This document shows positions 33,500 to 45,000 of a DNA stretch of 64,000 nt, piece by piece. Below the pieces are notes generated by a model, which was given only the letters and a program-made list of their open reading frames with translations, was not told the DNA's origin and searched no databases. Origin of the DNA: Cenococcum geophilum 1.58 (lineage: Eukaryota > Ascomycota > Dothideomycetes > Gloniales > Gloniaceae); the NCBI GenBank assembly GCA_001692895.1, contig KV748205.1:1-64000 (forward strand). Reading direction: 5' to 3'. How positions within the stretch are numbered: the stretch's first letter is position 1; every line of letters begins with the position of its first letter. The position numbers and the translations under genes were made by a program.

Positions 33500-33622
33500 A
33501 GCTGCCATTCCTTCGTGTGGCATTTGGCACTTTTCGTATTAGGCGCTTTGGGCGCTTCTGCTTGGGTTAGTATGCTGTAGGCATCCTAGCTAGCGTGATT
33601 TTATCAGCAAGCCCTACTAAAA
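33500..33622 (+). repeat. Repeat X, uninterrupted copy
   Basis: Contains 'cttctgcttgggttagtatg', then CTGTAGGCA, then 'tcctagctagcgtgatttta' and CAAGCCCTACTAAAAC without interruption. The copy split by the composite element shows the same order at 14470-14553 plus 26817-26860. This copy therefore shows the pre-insertion arrangement, and it also bounds the gene island on its right side. Confidence 0.65.
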
Positions 33623-33746
33623 CACCTCAATATTACGATACCGACGAAATGCTACAAAAGGCCACTACTATAAAAACACTGAATATATATTTTTAAGGAA
33701 CTTAGGCTTAGAGCTTTTGAAGTTTTTAGGGCCTTTGGAGGCTTTG

Positions 33747-33963
33747 TGTAAGGGGACTTTATAGACAGGGGGCTATAAGGACACGATTGTAGAATAGGAT
33801 AAATTAGTAAGAGAGACGAATCTTTAAGGAGGTAAGGCCTCTAGGATCGTGGAGACTATATACTACGGGCACGTGCCTTCGGCACGTGACCGGCGACTAT
33901 CTAAGGGGCGTCCGGGGGTTATCCTAAGGGCATCCTAAGGTGTCCGCAATAATATCCCTTATA
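33747..33963 (-). repeat. 3' LTR of Gypsy element 3
   Basis: 217 bp, TG...(C/T)A ends, partner of 48546-48762. It retains the palindromic GCACGTGCCTTCGGCACGTG (33879-33898), which has been lost to transitions in the other LTR. Confidence 0.88.
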
Positions 33964-34419
33964 TTACCCCCCCCCTCTTATAGTCAGCCCCTAATTACTA
34001 TTACCAGTAGGGAGATTATAAGGGCTCGTCCTAGAAGGGGTTTGGAAATAATAAACTGGATCTAAGGATAAAGAATAAATATAAATCTATTAAATCTATC
34101 TATGACGAATATAGGCCTTTATATAGGCCTATACCTATAAAGTCATAAGTGGTTGCTTACGGACGTCGTCTAAAAAGGAACTAAAGGGAATCTGCTTATG
34201 TAAGCAAGCAACGAACGTAGAGGACTCTTCTAGCACCATTGTTATACCCCCTAGTACTCCACTAAAACAGAAGCAGATCCTTCCTAAATTAGTATTAAAC
34301 TTAATAATATATAAAAGAAACACCTTATAATCCTCTAAGTGTATTATAGGTCCTATTTAACCTCTCCCTAAGCTATAATTAATTACCCGTCTTAAGCTCT
34401 ACATTATTCTTATCCCCTA

Positions 34420-37400
34420 TTTAAAAATCGTTAGCGTAGGTTAGAATCTTTAAATAGCGTACCCTCCGAGGTTTTGCCGACCTATATACGATTTCCTACT
34501 TAGGTTTAATGTCTATATCGCATTGAACGAGGCCTAGCTGCTTAACGAAGTTCTTAAACTAAGCCGTTAATAGTGGCTTTGTAAGACCGTCTGCCACTAT
34601 ACTACTTATAGGAACGTACTGTAGGTGAATTACGCCGCTTTAAACCTTGTCACGAATGTAGTGCTAGTATAGCTTAAAGTGCTTAGTGCGTGCATAGTAG
34701 TTGTCGCTTTTAGCAAGGCTAATAGCTAGTTAATTGTCGCCATATAAATGTATTGGTAGTAAATTCTTTCCGGTATATCCTAAATTAGTAAGAAATTAAC
34801 GGAGCTATAAGGCTTCCTTGGCCGCATACATTATCGCTACGTACTTAGCCTCCGTGGTTAAGGTTGTAAGAATTAACTACTTACTTAATTTGTGTAAAAC
34901 TGGGCTACCTACTAGCTTGTAGATATAGCTAGAAGTTAACTTCCTATTGACCGCATCTGCGAACGCTGTATCGCTATAGCTATATAGCTATAGGTTAGGT
35001 ATATTACCTAGTAGGCTTCCGCTATATTCCCTATTGTAATTAGGGGTAGTATAGTCCGTAACTAATGCCTCGGCAAAGGCTTTTAGAGGTAGTTATTACC
35101 CTTAGAGTAAGCTAACCTCTATACCTAAGTCGATCGTTCCTATATAGTAGGCGAGTATCTGCATTGCAGCTTCTATATATAGTTTGGCAGGGTTATATAA
35201 AAACTAATAAAGCTGTCCTACAGCCTAGGCTATATTAGGCCGAGTCTAATTATATAGATAAAGTAAAGAGCCTATCAGCGATTAATACCGTTTTATTAGC
35301 TCCGGCAGAGCTTAATCCTTATATAGCTTAAAGTCTACCGTAGAGGGGTGAATTAGTATAGAGGCTGGTGCGTAATCGTCTATATAGAATATATGTAGGA
35401 TCTTCCTAATATAGGCGTCCTATACTAGTCGAATTAAGCGCGCCTATCGGTTCCTTATAATTTAAATACCTAGGAAGTACGCAATTAGGCCTAAGTTTCT
35501 TACTTTATACTTATTCCTAAGTGCTTCTTTAAGCAGTTTAATTGTCTATATATCTCGTCCAATTAAGATAAGATTATTAACGTAGATAATAATAATTTAG
35601 CCGCTTTGCTAGCCAACAAAGACGTATAGGTTAGCTGGAATTGGTATATATTTAAGGGTGATAAAGAAGCTCTTAAGCTCCTTATACTAAAGACATGGCG
35701 CCTACTTAAGACCGTAGAGAGCCTTAAGTAGTAGGCCTATAAGAGTAACGCCGTCCTTTTAATACTAGTGGTATCCTTCTAGCAGCTAAATATAGATATT
35801 TTTATAGTTAAGCTTCCTATTAAGGAAGGCCGTAATTATATCTAAGTACTTGTACTCTAGATTGTATACGGTAACTAGGGCTATTAGTAGCTTAAATATA
35901 CTAGGTTAAACGACGCCTATAAATGTGTCGCCATAGTCAATCCCTAGGCGCTACTTATTACCATATAATACTAGCTATACTTTCTATCTAAATAGGACGT
36001 TGTTTTTATTAAATTTATATATAAAGACCTATTTAATAGGTAGAGCCTTAGCTTTAGGTAAAAGTTTAACGATCTTAAATAAGTTATTAACTATTTAAGA
36101 CTTCTATTCCTTATCCGCCGCAGCCTTCTACTCCTTCTTAAATATTAAATTTATAGCTTTCTTCCAGTTCCGTAGCTCTAGAGGTAGTCCTTTAGTTATC
36201 CTTATCTACTAAGGCTGTAATAGAGCACTTATAAACGTGTAGGCGAAGGATAGGGTAAGGTAGGTGGCCTTTATAGCCGGCTCCTTCCTTCTAGTTCTAT
36301 GGAGTACGCTATAGTCAAGCCGTGGCTTTAATCGCGTACGCGTATTTACCGTATTATATATATTGATCTTAATTTCTTCCTCAAAGTACTTAGTCAGAAT
36401 CTATTCCAGATTCTCCTAGTAAATATCCCTTAGGGGAGTCGTTTCCTTACGGAGGTATCCTCCTAGATTAGGTAGCTCTTACTGGTTAAGGCCTACCTAT
36501 TCGTCGTTAGTAAGGGGAGGTCGATTAGACTACAGTGCGATATCGTAATCGTTAGAGGCACCCCCTAACTAAGAGTTACCCCCCAACTATAAGGCCCGAG
36601 AGACCTTATCTGCCTCCTACAGTAACTAAGAGACCTGTCACGGAAGTGGGCACGAGCTGGAATACAATGTACTAAACAGGGTAGTAATTAAAGAAGGCTA
36701 CGTACGCGTAACTATGCGTGGTTAATACAAAGACATTTGGATAAAGAAGAAGATTCTTTATGTGCCAGGTCGGGTATAAATAGGGGTTGTAGGGGAACGT
36801 GCGTAGGTGTCTCGGGACCAACGTGAGCACGGGTTAAGAACGTTAAAACGCGCAGGGACGTGAGAGCGTGTAAGTCCCGTGATAAGACCTTACTTCCTTC
36901 CTACAGTAACCAAGAGACCTCTAGTGCAGTGTCTTTAGTAGGAAGTTCTTTAAGTAGTATCCAGTAGATATTATCGTCACCACCTTCTTCTTTACTAATT
37001 AGTGTGGTAAGAAAGGTTCCTAATTTATTAAAGGTAACGCTGCTTAATTAAACAACCCTATTTTTATAAGGTAGATAGACGCGATATATATATAAGCCTT
37101 TATAGCCAACCAATCGTCCCTTCTAAGCCCTTATAACGAACTTATTACCCTATTACCGCTAAGGGTCTTTTTTACTAATATGGACGTAGGTGGGACAGCT
37201 ATAAATCTTCTAGTTATCGTACGTAATTGTAGAGTTAGTATTACATAGGGTATAAGCTATTACTTAAGCGGGCGGAGCTTTATTTTTATTAACTAATATA
37301 GGTAATATATTAATCCTATATACGGCTACCTTAGCAACTTTAGGCTAGAGCTTTAGTGGCAATTAAGTCTTAATTAATATTATTCTAACCCTTTTTTTAA

Positions 37401-39290
37401 CTAGGTGGTTAGCCTTCTTTACTATTCTATTCTAGTGTATGGTATATAGGGTAGAGACCTTAGTAAGTATACCCTCGTCCTTAAAGAAATTAGTTAAGTC
37501 CTTACTAAACCACTTAGCAGCTCTATCTAATCGGAAGCAACTAATTATTATCCCTATTTAAGTCTTAATCATATAAATAAACTACTTTAAGGTAGAGGCC
37601 GCAGAGCCTCTATTTAATATATAGTAAATCCATCTAAAGCGTATTTAGTCATTAGTGAATAGTACCTAGTACTTCTTACCGAAGAGACCTTCGTGTTTTA
37701 ATAGCCTAACTACATTAACGTGCACCTTTTCAAATATGCGATTACTGCGTCGTTAAGGGCGTCTTAATATTTATTTCTTAGCCTTTCTAAGGTAATAGTC
37801 CTCGCAGTGAAATAGCTTATCCTTAGTAACTATAATCCCCTTTATACTTCTAGCGAGGAGACGTATCTAGTTAGGAGGAAGGTGTTATAGTCTCTTATAC
37901 TAAGTCTCTATAGTAGCTTTAGTAAGCACGCCTTTCTTATAGAGGCGCGATTGTACGGTAGCTAGAGCTATTACAAAAGAAACCTCTATAGGGTTGTCTA
38001 CTAGTATAAACGTATTAAGTCCGTTAACATATAGAGTATAGGCTATTTCTACCTAATCTTTAATAAAGTTAATTATATTATAGAGACCGTTAAAGAAGGC
38101 TCCCTTCCCTTATAAAATGCTAAGCGAGATAATATTTATAAAGAAGTTAGGATAGTAATATACTTTAGTAAATATAATTATATAGGCAGAGTAGTTAGTT
38201 TAGGCAACTATAAGCTCAACTAATCTAACGCCAATAGCCTTTATTAGGCCTCCTCCCGTCTAGATTTAAATAGGTTTAATTTCCTTATATTATATAAACC
38301 TCCTAATATCATTACATATATAAATATTTAAGTAACTATCAGCTATCTAGGAGTCCTTAATATTCGTTTTTAAAGCTATAGCTGCTAGCCCAATAACCTA
38401 CGTAGCAAAGGTTAATCTAGTTACTAAATTGGTAGCTTAAAATAAGCGATTAGATATCCCCTTAGAGGCCTTATTTATATTTAAGGCTGCTCTATTACCT
38501 AAGCGCTAAGGTCGCCTTTCTCTAGGTCTCTACCATTTAGGCCTTAGGTAGGCGTACTTTATCTAGCAGCCCTCCTCGCTACCTAGATAACCTTACTTAT
38601 ACTACCTATACCTATTTAAAGCATCCTTAGTAGAGCCTTAATTGCCTAATAAGGCACTATAACCGGCTCCCCTGCCTCCGCCGCAACTATTGCCGCGACT
38701 ATAATCGTTGCCGCGTCCTTAACCGGACTGCTCATTTAAACATAAGTTACCTAGTGGCTTATTAACTAAGGCAAAGCTCTTAGGTAAGTCCTTTTACTAG
38801 GCCTTCTTAGTGAGGTTAGCGATTAATTAGGGTAGTAAGATCGTGTAGCCGTCGCGAATCTTATTATATTAGATTTAAGCCTATATAGGGAAGTGTTTAT
38901 TAACGGCATTAATAAATTAATAGTTAATAATCTTGTTATCTAGGGCAAGCTTTACCTACTTAACTCCTTAAACCGCTTCTTAGTAACGGCTTAAGAAAGT
39001 AGTAACTACTTAGTCTAATTAAAAGCGGAGCTTAATAAAAGTCTCCTATATATTAGCTTTCTGGATTAAGCCACGGGCCTCGAATATCTGCTTAAGGTAA
39101 TTAATATAGTCCTTTGCCGTCTGCTTGTGCTCTAAGGCAGTAAGGATCTTATTATTGATTATACTAAGGATAACTAAATAGACTATACTGTCGTCCTTAT
39201 TAAACTATTTAAACTCCTTTTAGTACTTATTAGAGAGTGCCTTATTAGTTAAGCGGATTAAGTTATTAGTATCTGTAATCATTTAAGACC
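34420..39290 (-). pseudogene. Copia Gag-Pol relic
   Basis: Reads on the minus strand with RIP stops. Gag begins near 39283 (MITDTNNLIRLTNKALS) and contains KALEH-type and LKQIFEARGL segments. It ends in a Gly/Arg-rich stretch (GRGNDYSRGN, about 38700-38730). The integrase region is about 36.9-38.0 kb. The reverse transcriptase box is read at about 35570-35600 as YVNNLILIGRD; family YVDD with D-to-N change from G-to-A. RNase H ends with LAKSDNYYARTKHFKL at about 34665-34720, corresponding to the conserved TK..H.RSKH block. The order Gag, integrase, RT, RNase H defines Copia. No intact protein remains. Confidence 0.83.
36636..36884. mobile_element. Solo LTR inside the Copia element
   Basis: 249 bp starting TGTCACGGAAGTGGGCACGA and ending CCCGTGATA (TG...CA with inverted ends). 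It is flanked by AGACC on both sides (36631-36635 and 36885-36889). CA/TG-rich composition contrasts with its RIP-damaged host, so it is younger. The flanking similarity extends to about 35 bp (36601-36635 versus 36885-36919), longer than a normal LTR target duplication. Confidence 0.82.
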
Positions 39291-39976
39291 TCTTAAGGAT
39301 CTTGTCTCGCTCCTCCTTACCAGCGTCCTTTAGTACTTAATTAATAAATATTATAGGTTTTTCTTCCTAAAGCTTTGGGTAGAGTAAGGCCGCATCTTTT
39401 TAAATAATATGCAGAAGGCCCTCACTATATAAGTACGTGCTGAGCTGTGTCTAATATTAGTACTAATTTAAACCGTCTTTCTTAAGGCGATAAATGCCTG
39501 GATAGTCTTTACCTATAGTAACACGTAAATAAATAAATTTAACGCGTAAATAAAAGGATTTTTAACGCGTAAACAAACGATTTTAATATATAATTTTAAT
39601 AATAAGGAATAACTTTATACGTAGGTGTGGTAACCCTTAATACGGCTTATAGTAAGGCGTTAAATATAAAGCAGTAATATATAACCTAGTATAGGTATGG
39701 TAACCCTTTATACAACCTATGGTAAGGTATTAATCTTCTAACGTCGTAGCTTAGTAGTAACAAGTGCTTATAACCTAATGAACTAGATCTGAGGATAAAG
39801 AATAAATATAAATTTATTAAATCTATCTATAACGAATATAGGCCTTTATATAGGCCTATACCTATAAAGTTATAAGTGGTTGCTTACGGACGTCGTCTAA
39901 AAAGGAACTAAAGGGAATCTGCTTATGTAAGCAGGCAACGAACGTAGAGGACTCTTCCAGCACTATTGTTAGGAAA

Positions 39977-42060
39977 GATATTAGAGGGATATTAGTATAC
40001 TACTATATATTATCTATTTATCTAACCCCCTACTTTAAACTCCTAAAAAACCTTAATAAGGAAAAAATATAACTAAAGAAAAGATATAAGGATTGCTAGA
40101 AAACCTATTAGAAGCCTGCTAGAAGTATACTAATAACTACCTAGGCTAATATAGGAATTTTTATATAACTTTACTTCTAAGCCTTTATACCAGTCTATAA
40201 TTAATTATAAATATTATAGGCAATTTAGTGTTCTAGTATAGTTCTATAGAACCTTTTAGTATAGAATTTAACGTATAGAGCCTTAGCTTACCGTTATCTT
40301 TAACTACTAAAATATAATCTATAATCCTTTCTTATAATCTTTTTTTATCATCCTCTTACATTACTAACGTATTACTCCCATATTTACCCTTAGGCTATTA
40401 AATACAGTTAAAGAGACTTATCTCTTAAGATTTAGTGTATATACTTTTAAATCTAGTAGTTCTATACTGTATATTTGGTGTAGCTCTACTACCTAGCAAA
40501 TAAGGACATTTCGCAATAGCAATTATAGCTATTGTACAATTGTTAAGAACGTCTATAACGTTATTCTTTAATACTATAGTATTGTTTTAGGTCTAATTTA
40601 ACCTATATACATCTTTAATTTAACGCCTTAATTACCTTCCCCTGGCCGCGCAGTTAGTTTTTATAAGGAAGTGATAGTTAGATAATATATACTTATATTT
40701 CCTTCCTTCTAAATAACGCTATTATAACGGAGTTATATCAGTAAGGTTGCGGCTATTTACTAGAAGGGTATTGGATAGTAAAGTATAAGAACACCTTTAC
40801 TTATTAAGCTGCTCCTTTTCCTTAACACCTTACTTTCCCATTATTAACCTTTGTCTAATTTAGACGTATCTTTAATATATTCTTAAGATTTTCTTCTTTT
40901 TTATTATTAATTTAATATACCTTTTTGTTCTCCTATTAACAATTTTTTAAGCAAATTCTATAGCGTATTTTAGCCCTACCTTTATATATAGAACCCTAAC
41001 CCCCGCTAACTTATAACTAGTGCTAGTCCTACCTAAATAATTTTGCTTATATATCTTTAAAAGATTAGAATTCTAATAATAGGATTCTAAAGGCTTATAA
41101 TAAGACGCACTACGTTAAATCTAATCCTTTAGTCCTTATAATTAATACATGCGTACTAAAAGCGGTAGTTGCGTTAAGGTAAGCTTTTCTATTCTTAATA
41201 GATTTCTATTACTAACTTTAAGCTTTAATAGCCTAGGCCTAAGTAGCGACGTTTCTATAATATCCTTAATTACTATATTGCCTAGGCTCTCTCTTATTCT
41301 AGTATAAATGCTAAATAACTTAGCCAAATTTAAGACTATACTACGGTTATCTATACTACCTATAATTCCTAATAAGCTAGCTAGTAACGCCTAATGCGAG
41401 AGTAAGGTTAGTATATTAAGGATAGGGTAAGGAATAGGGGTAATAAGAAGAAGGTTACTGTCTACTATAGGAAGGAGTTTACGCATACGCGTTAAGTTTT
41501 AAAAGAGTATAATATAATATGTTATTAGGTAGGTTACCCTTTGGGTACCTAGCGGATAGGTAACTAATAGTTGCCGTAGCAAGGTCTTAGTGGTTTTAGA
41601 TTATACTAGCCAGCTAACGTCTCTATTTATTCTAGGCTTAAGCGTATCTTTATTAACTATAAGCTTACGCTATAAGAGTTTCGTTAGTATTAGTTTAGAC
41701 CTAATATTAGTATTAAGCGTTTAAGAGTCTCTGCTCTAGCTACACCTTATTATTCTACCCCTATTTTTATGCCTACTTATACGCCTACTAAGGGATCTAG
41801 ATCCTATTCTTGTTAGCCATTACTTAGCAGCCTAATAGATATTAATCCTACTCCTAATAATAAGGTATAGTGGCTTTTTAGATTACGCATTTATGGTTTA
41901 GACTTTTGGGATTCGTTCTTATATATCGTAGTAATTAAGGACCTTAATTAAGTGGTTAGAAAGGCCTCGTAAGGCTTTTAGAAAGAGCTTAAAAGCCCTA
42001 AAATAATATTCCTAGTATAGATTAATAAATAGGAATGCAATTATAATAAAATGCCCTATT
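39977..42060. other. Unassigned RIP-degraded part of Gypsy element 3
   Basis: This lies between the chromodomain relic and the 3' end of element 3. Only a 61-codon minus-strand open stretch (41142-41327) without known domain is seen. It could be 3' untranslated DNA or a decayed nested element. Confidence 0.4.
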
Positions 42061-42079
42061 AACTCTATGCTATATATAT

Positions 42080-45000
42080 ATAAAAAGCTAGGGACCTATT
42101 CTGCCTTAGGCTATAGCCCTATCCTTATGGTTTCTAGAGCCTATCTGTTCTATATTTAATTTAACCTATTTACTCTTTTTACAAGCTTTCTTTATAGGTC
42201 GCGATGACACTATAGTATTAGAGCGCTTTTTATAATTTATAGATTATAGACCTTAGTCCTAATATTCTTTTAGAATATCTTTATAATAATTAAGGTGATT
42301 CTCTAGTTCCTATATAGAGTCCTTAGTAGGCTAGCCTAGCTATTTAACTTTATATTAAAGCTTGTTCTTAATAGACTTATAGTATAGTATAGTTTTAACC
42401 TCGTACCGCTTGCCCACTACCTTAGGGTATTTAATTGGGCCTAGACGGAAGTTCTTTTCTAATAGTAGTCTATACTATAGCTCTAGTAGGTTTATATAAA
42501 ACACTAGATATATATAGGCTATAAATAAGGGTAGCTTAAGACGGTAGGCTAGCTTACCAATTTATTTCTTAACTTAAAAGGGACCTAGGTATCTTATATT
42601 AAGCTTCTTTAATAGTTAACGGGTTTTAATATTTATTAAACGTAATAGAACCTTATCGCCTACTTTAAATGCTTGTCCTAGTGCTTGCAGTTATACTAGA
42701 GTCTCTACTACTCTTAGGTATCTTATAGGCTCTACTTTATATACTTTTATTACTCCTTTTATTCCTAGAGGTATCCTTATACTCTTTAGTAGATATCCTT
42801 AAACTTCCTAGTAGGATCCTATAACTAATTATACGGCCTTAGCTAGTAATTATTAGGTATACTATTAAACCTAAATAGTTAAACGCTATAGGCAATCTGG
42901 ATTAGTGTATACTTATATAATACGTATTGCTTTAAATTATAAGCGTACTCTACATGCGGAAGTAGCTTATACTAATTATCTTGCTAATAGTTTAAATATA
43001 TTTATAGGTAAGACTCCAGTTCCTAATTCTAGCGTTTTATTTACCTGTCCGTTTATAGATAAAAAGCTATACTATAATAGTAGTCTATCTTTAAATAAAA
43101 GTATAGATCCGACTAGTACTGGCTTATAAAGACGCTGCCCCTATTAATAATAATAGAGTACGGCTAATCTACTTTAAGAAAGTATTTCTCTTTAATTAGA
43201 CTAGCGAGCGCTTATATATTAATCGTCTTATTAACGGGAAGGTATTAGACGTACTTTAAAAACTTATTAATAAGTACGAGGACCGAATTATATATTCGTC
43301 CTTAGCTATCTTTAGATAGCGGGAGATCTGTAATAAAGTCTATAGTGTAATATTGCTATAGCTTATTAGCGGGGGGAACTAATTTAAGTAGACCCTATAG
43401 CTTATACCTATGGATCTTATATACTTAACACTTCTTATAATAGCTGATATACTTCTTTACTTCCTGCTTAAGCCTTAGCTAATAGTATTTACGCTAAAGT
43501 AATTTTTACTGTTTTTACTTAACTATAGTGGCCGCCTAGAGGATTGTTATAGTTTTTTATAAGAATCTTCTATTATAGATTTGCTTCTTATAGCAACTAA
43601 ACCTTACTACCTTTATATAGTAGGCCCATCGGGTCTAGTTCCTAATAGTAGCGCCTAGCAGCTTCCTTTCTATTACGTTTCTAGTCTACTTCCGCATTAA
43701 AGATAGTATAGAAAGCGTCCCTCCGTTATACCTTACTGTAAGCTTTATAGTGTGGAAGAAGTAGATTAGTAGTATAACAGGTAGTACGATCCGGGCTTAT
43801 AACTGTAAGCTTTATAGTATATAGAAATTGAACAAGCGACTTAATTATAAATCTATGGAAATTAAGTGATATAAATATATAAAAGTAGACCGAGTTGGTG
43901 ACTAAGTTAAGGGCTAGGCAACTAAAATAAGGTGGTACGCTAGTAAGACAAATGACGTTTTAATATGGTACTGGTAGTCGGTTACACTTACGGATACGAT
44001 CTATTAACCTTTTAGATAGTTTCTGGGTAAAAGCTATTTTATTCTATACTGCTCTAAGTATAGGACTAAATAGTACAATAGATCTTGTAACTTTTTAATA
44101 TATATACGCTAGGAAGGCCGCTATAAGGTTAAAGTCCTTTAGTTATTATAGGGCTCTAAGTTCTAATTACTCTATAGCTTTACTATTAGTTTAAGGGGAT
44201 AGCTTAATAATTAGGGATATCCTATCTAGGTATATTTAGACCCTTATTAGTAACAGACCGGGTACTAGCTAGAATATTAATAAAAACTAATAGGGCTTAT
44301 ACCACCTAAGACTTAGTACATAGAGCTATAAATACTTAAATATCCTATACCTAGAGCTTGTTCTATAATATAGGGAGTAAAATATCTATTATCTGTTTTC
44401 CTTCTCCCGTTTTAAAGCCTTTAGTATAGTCTAGCCGTTATAACGGTCTATTAGTAAGGTTATTTTCCCCTAGCTTGTATTTAATATTAAAATTAAATTG
44501 TATAAGCTCCTCTGCCTATCTAGCTTATTAAGGTATAAGCTCCTTTATAGTTATAAAGTAGTGTAGATTATAGTAATCTAAGAGTATATAAGTAGTATAG
44601 CTCGCGTGCTTAAGGTAGTGTCGCTACTATTTAAAGCAGTTAACTATAGCCAGTAGTTTCTTATTATAGGTATAATACCTAACTTTAGGTCCCTAGAATT
44701 TTCTACTATAGAATACTACTAGTTTTTAGTAGGGCTAAGTAGCGTCTAAATCCCTATTAGGTTATAATAGGATACTAATAAGGGCAAAATTCGATATATT
44801 AGTGATTATTATTAATAGCTAATCTAGGTTAAAATGCCGCAGTAATAGAGCTTCTATAAACTTTACGCGTAGTTCCTAAAAGGCCTTTTAGACCTTTTTA
44901 GGCCATAACCATAGTTTATACTATTTAGTTAGTCCCTTCTTAGTTTTCTTCCTTACCGCCTTTAAGCTTTTTACTTCTTAGGTTAGGTCTTAGGAAGCTT

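Larger units (their letters stand above)
34049..39971 (-). mobile_element. Full-length Ty1/Copia element nested in Gypsy element 3
   Basis: 196-bp direct repeats at 34049-34244 and 39776-39971 start TAATAAACT/TAATGAACT (RIP of TGATGAACT) and end ATTGTTA. They are flanked by a perfect 5-bp duplication GGAAA (34044-34048 and 39972-39976). A C-run just inside the left LTR (34247-34251) fits a minus-strand polypurine tract. Next to the right LTR, the minus strand reads GGTTATAAGCACTTG, a plausible primer-binding site. The length of 5.9 kb is standard for Copia. A solo LTR (36636-36884) interrupts it. Confidence 0.9.
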
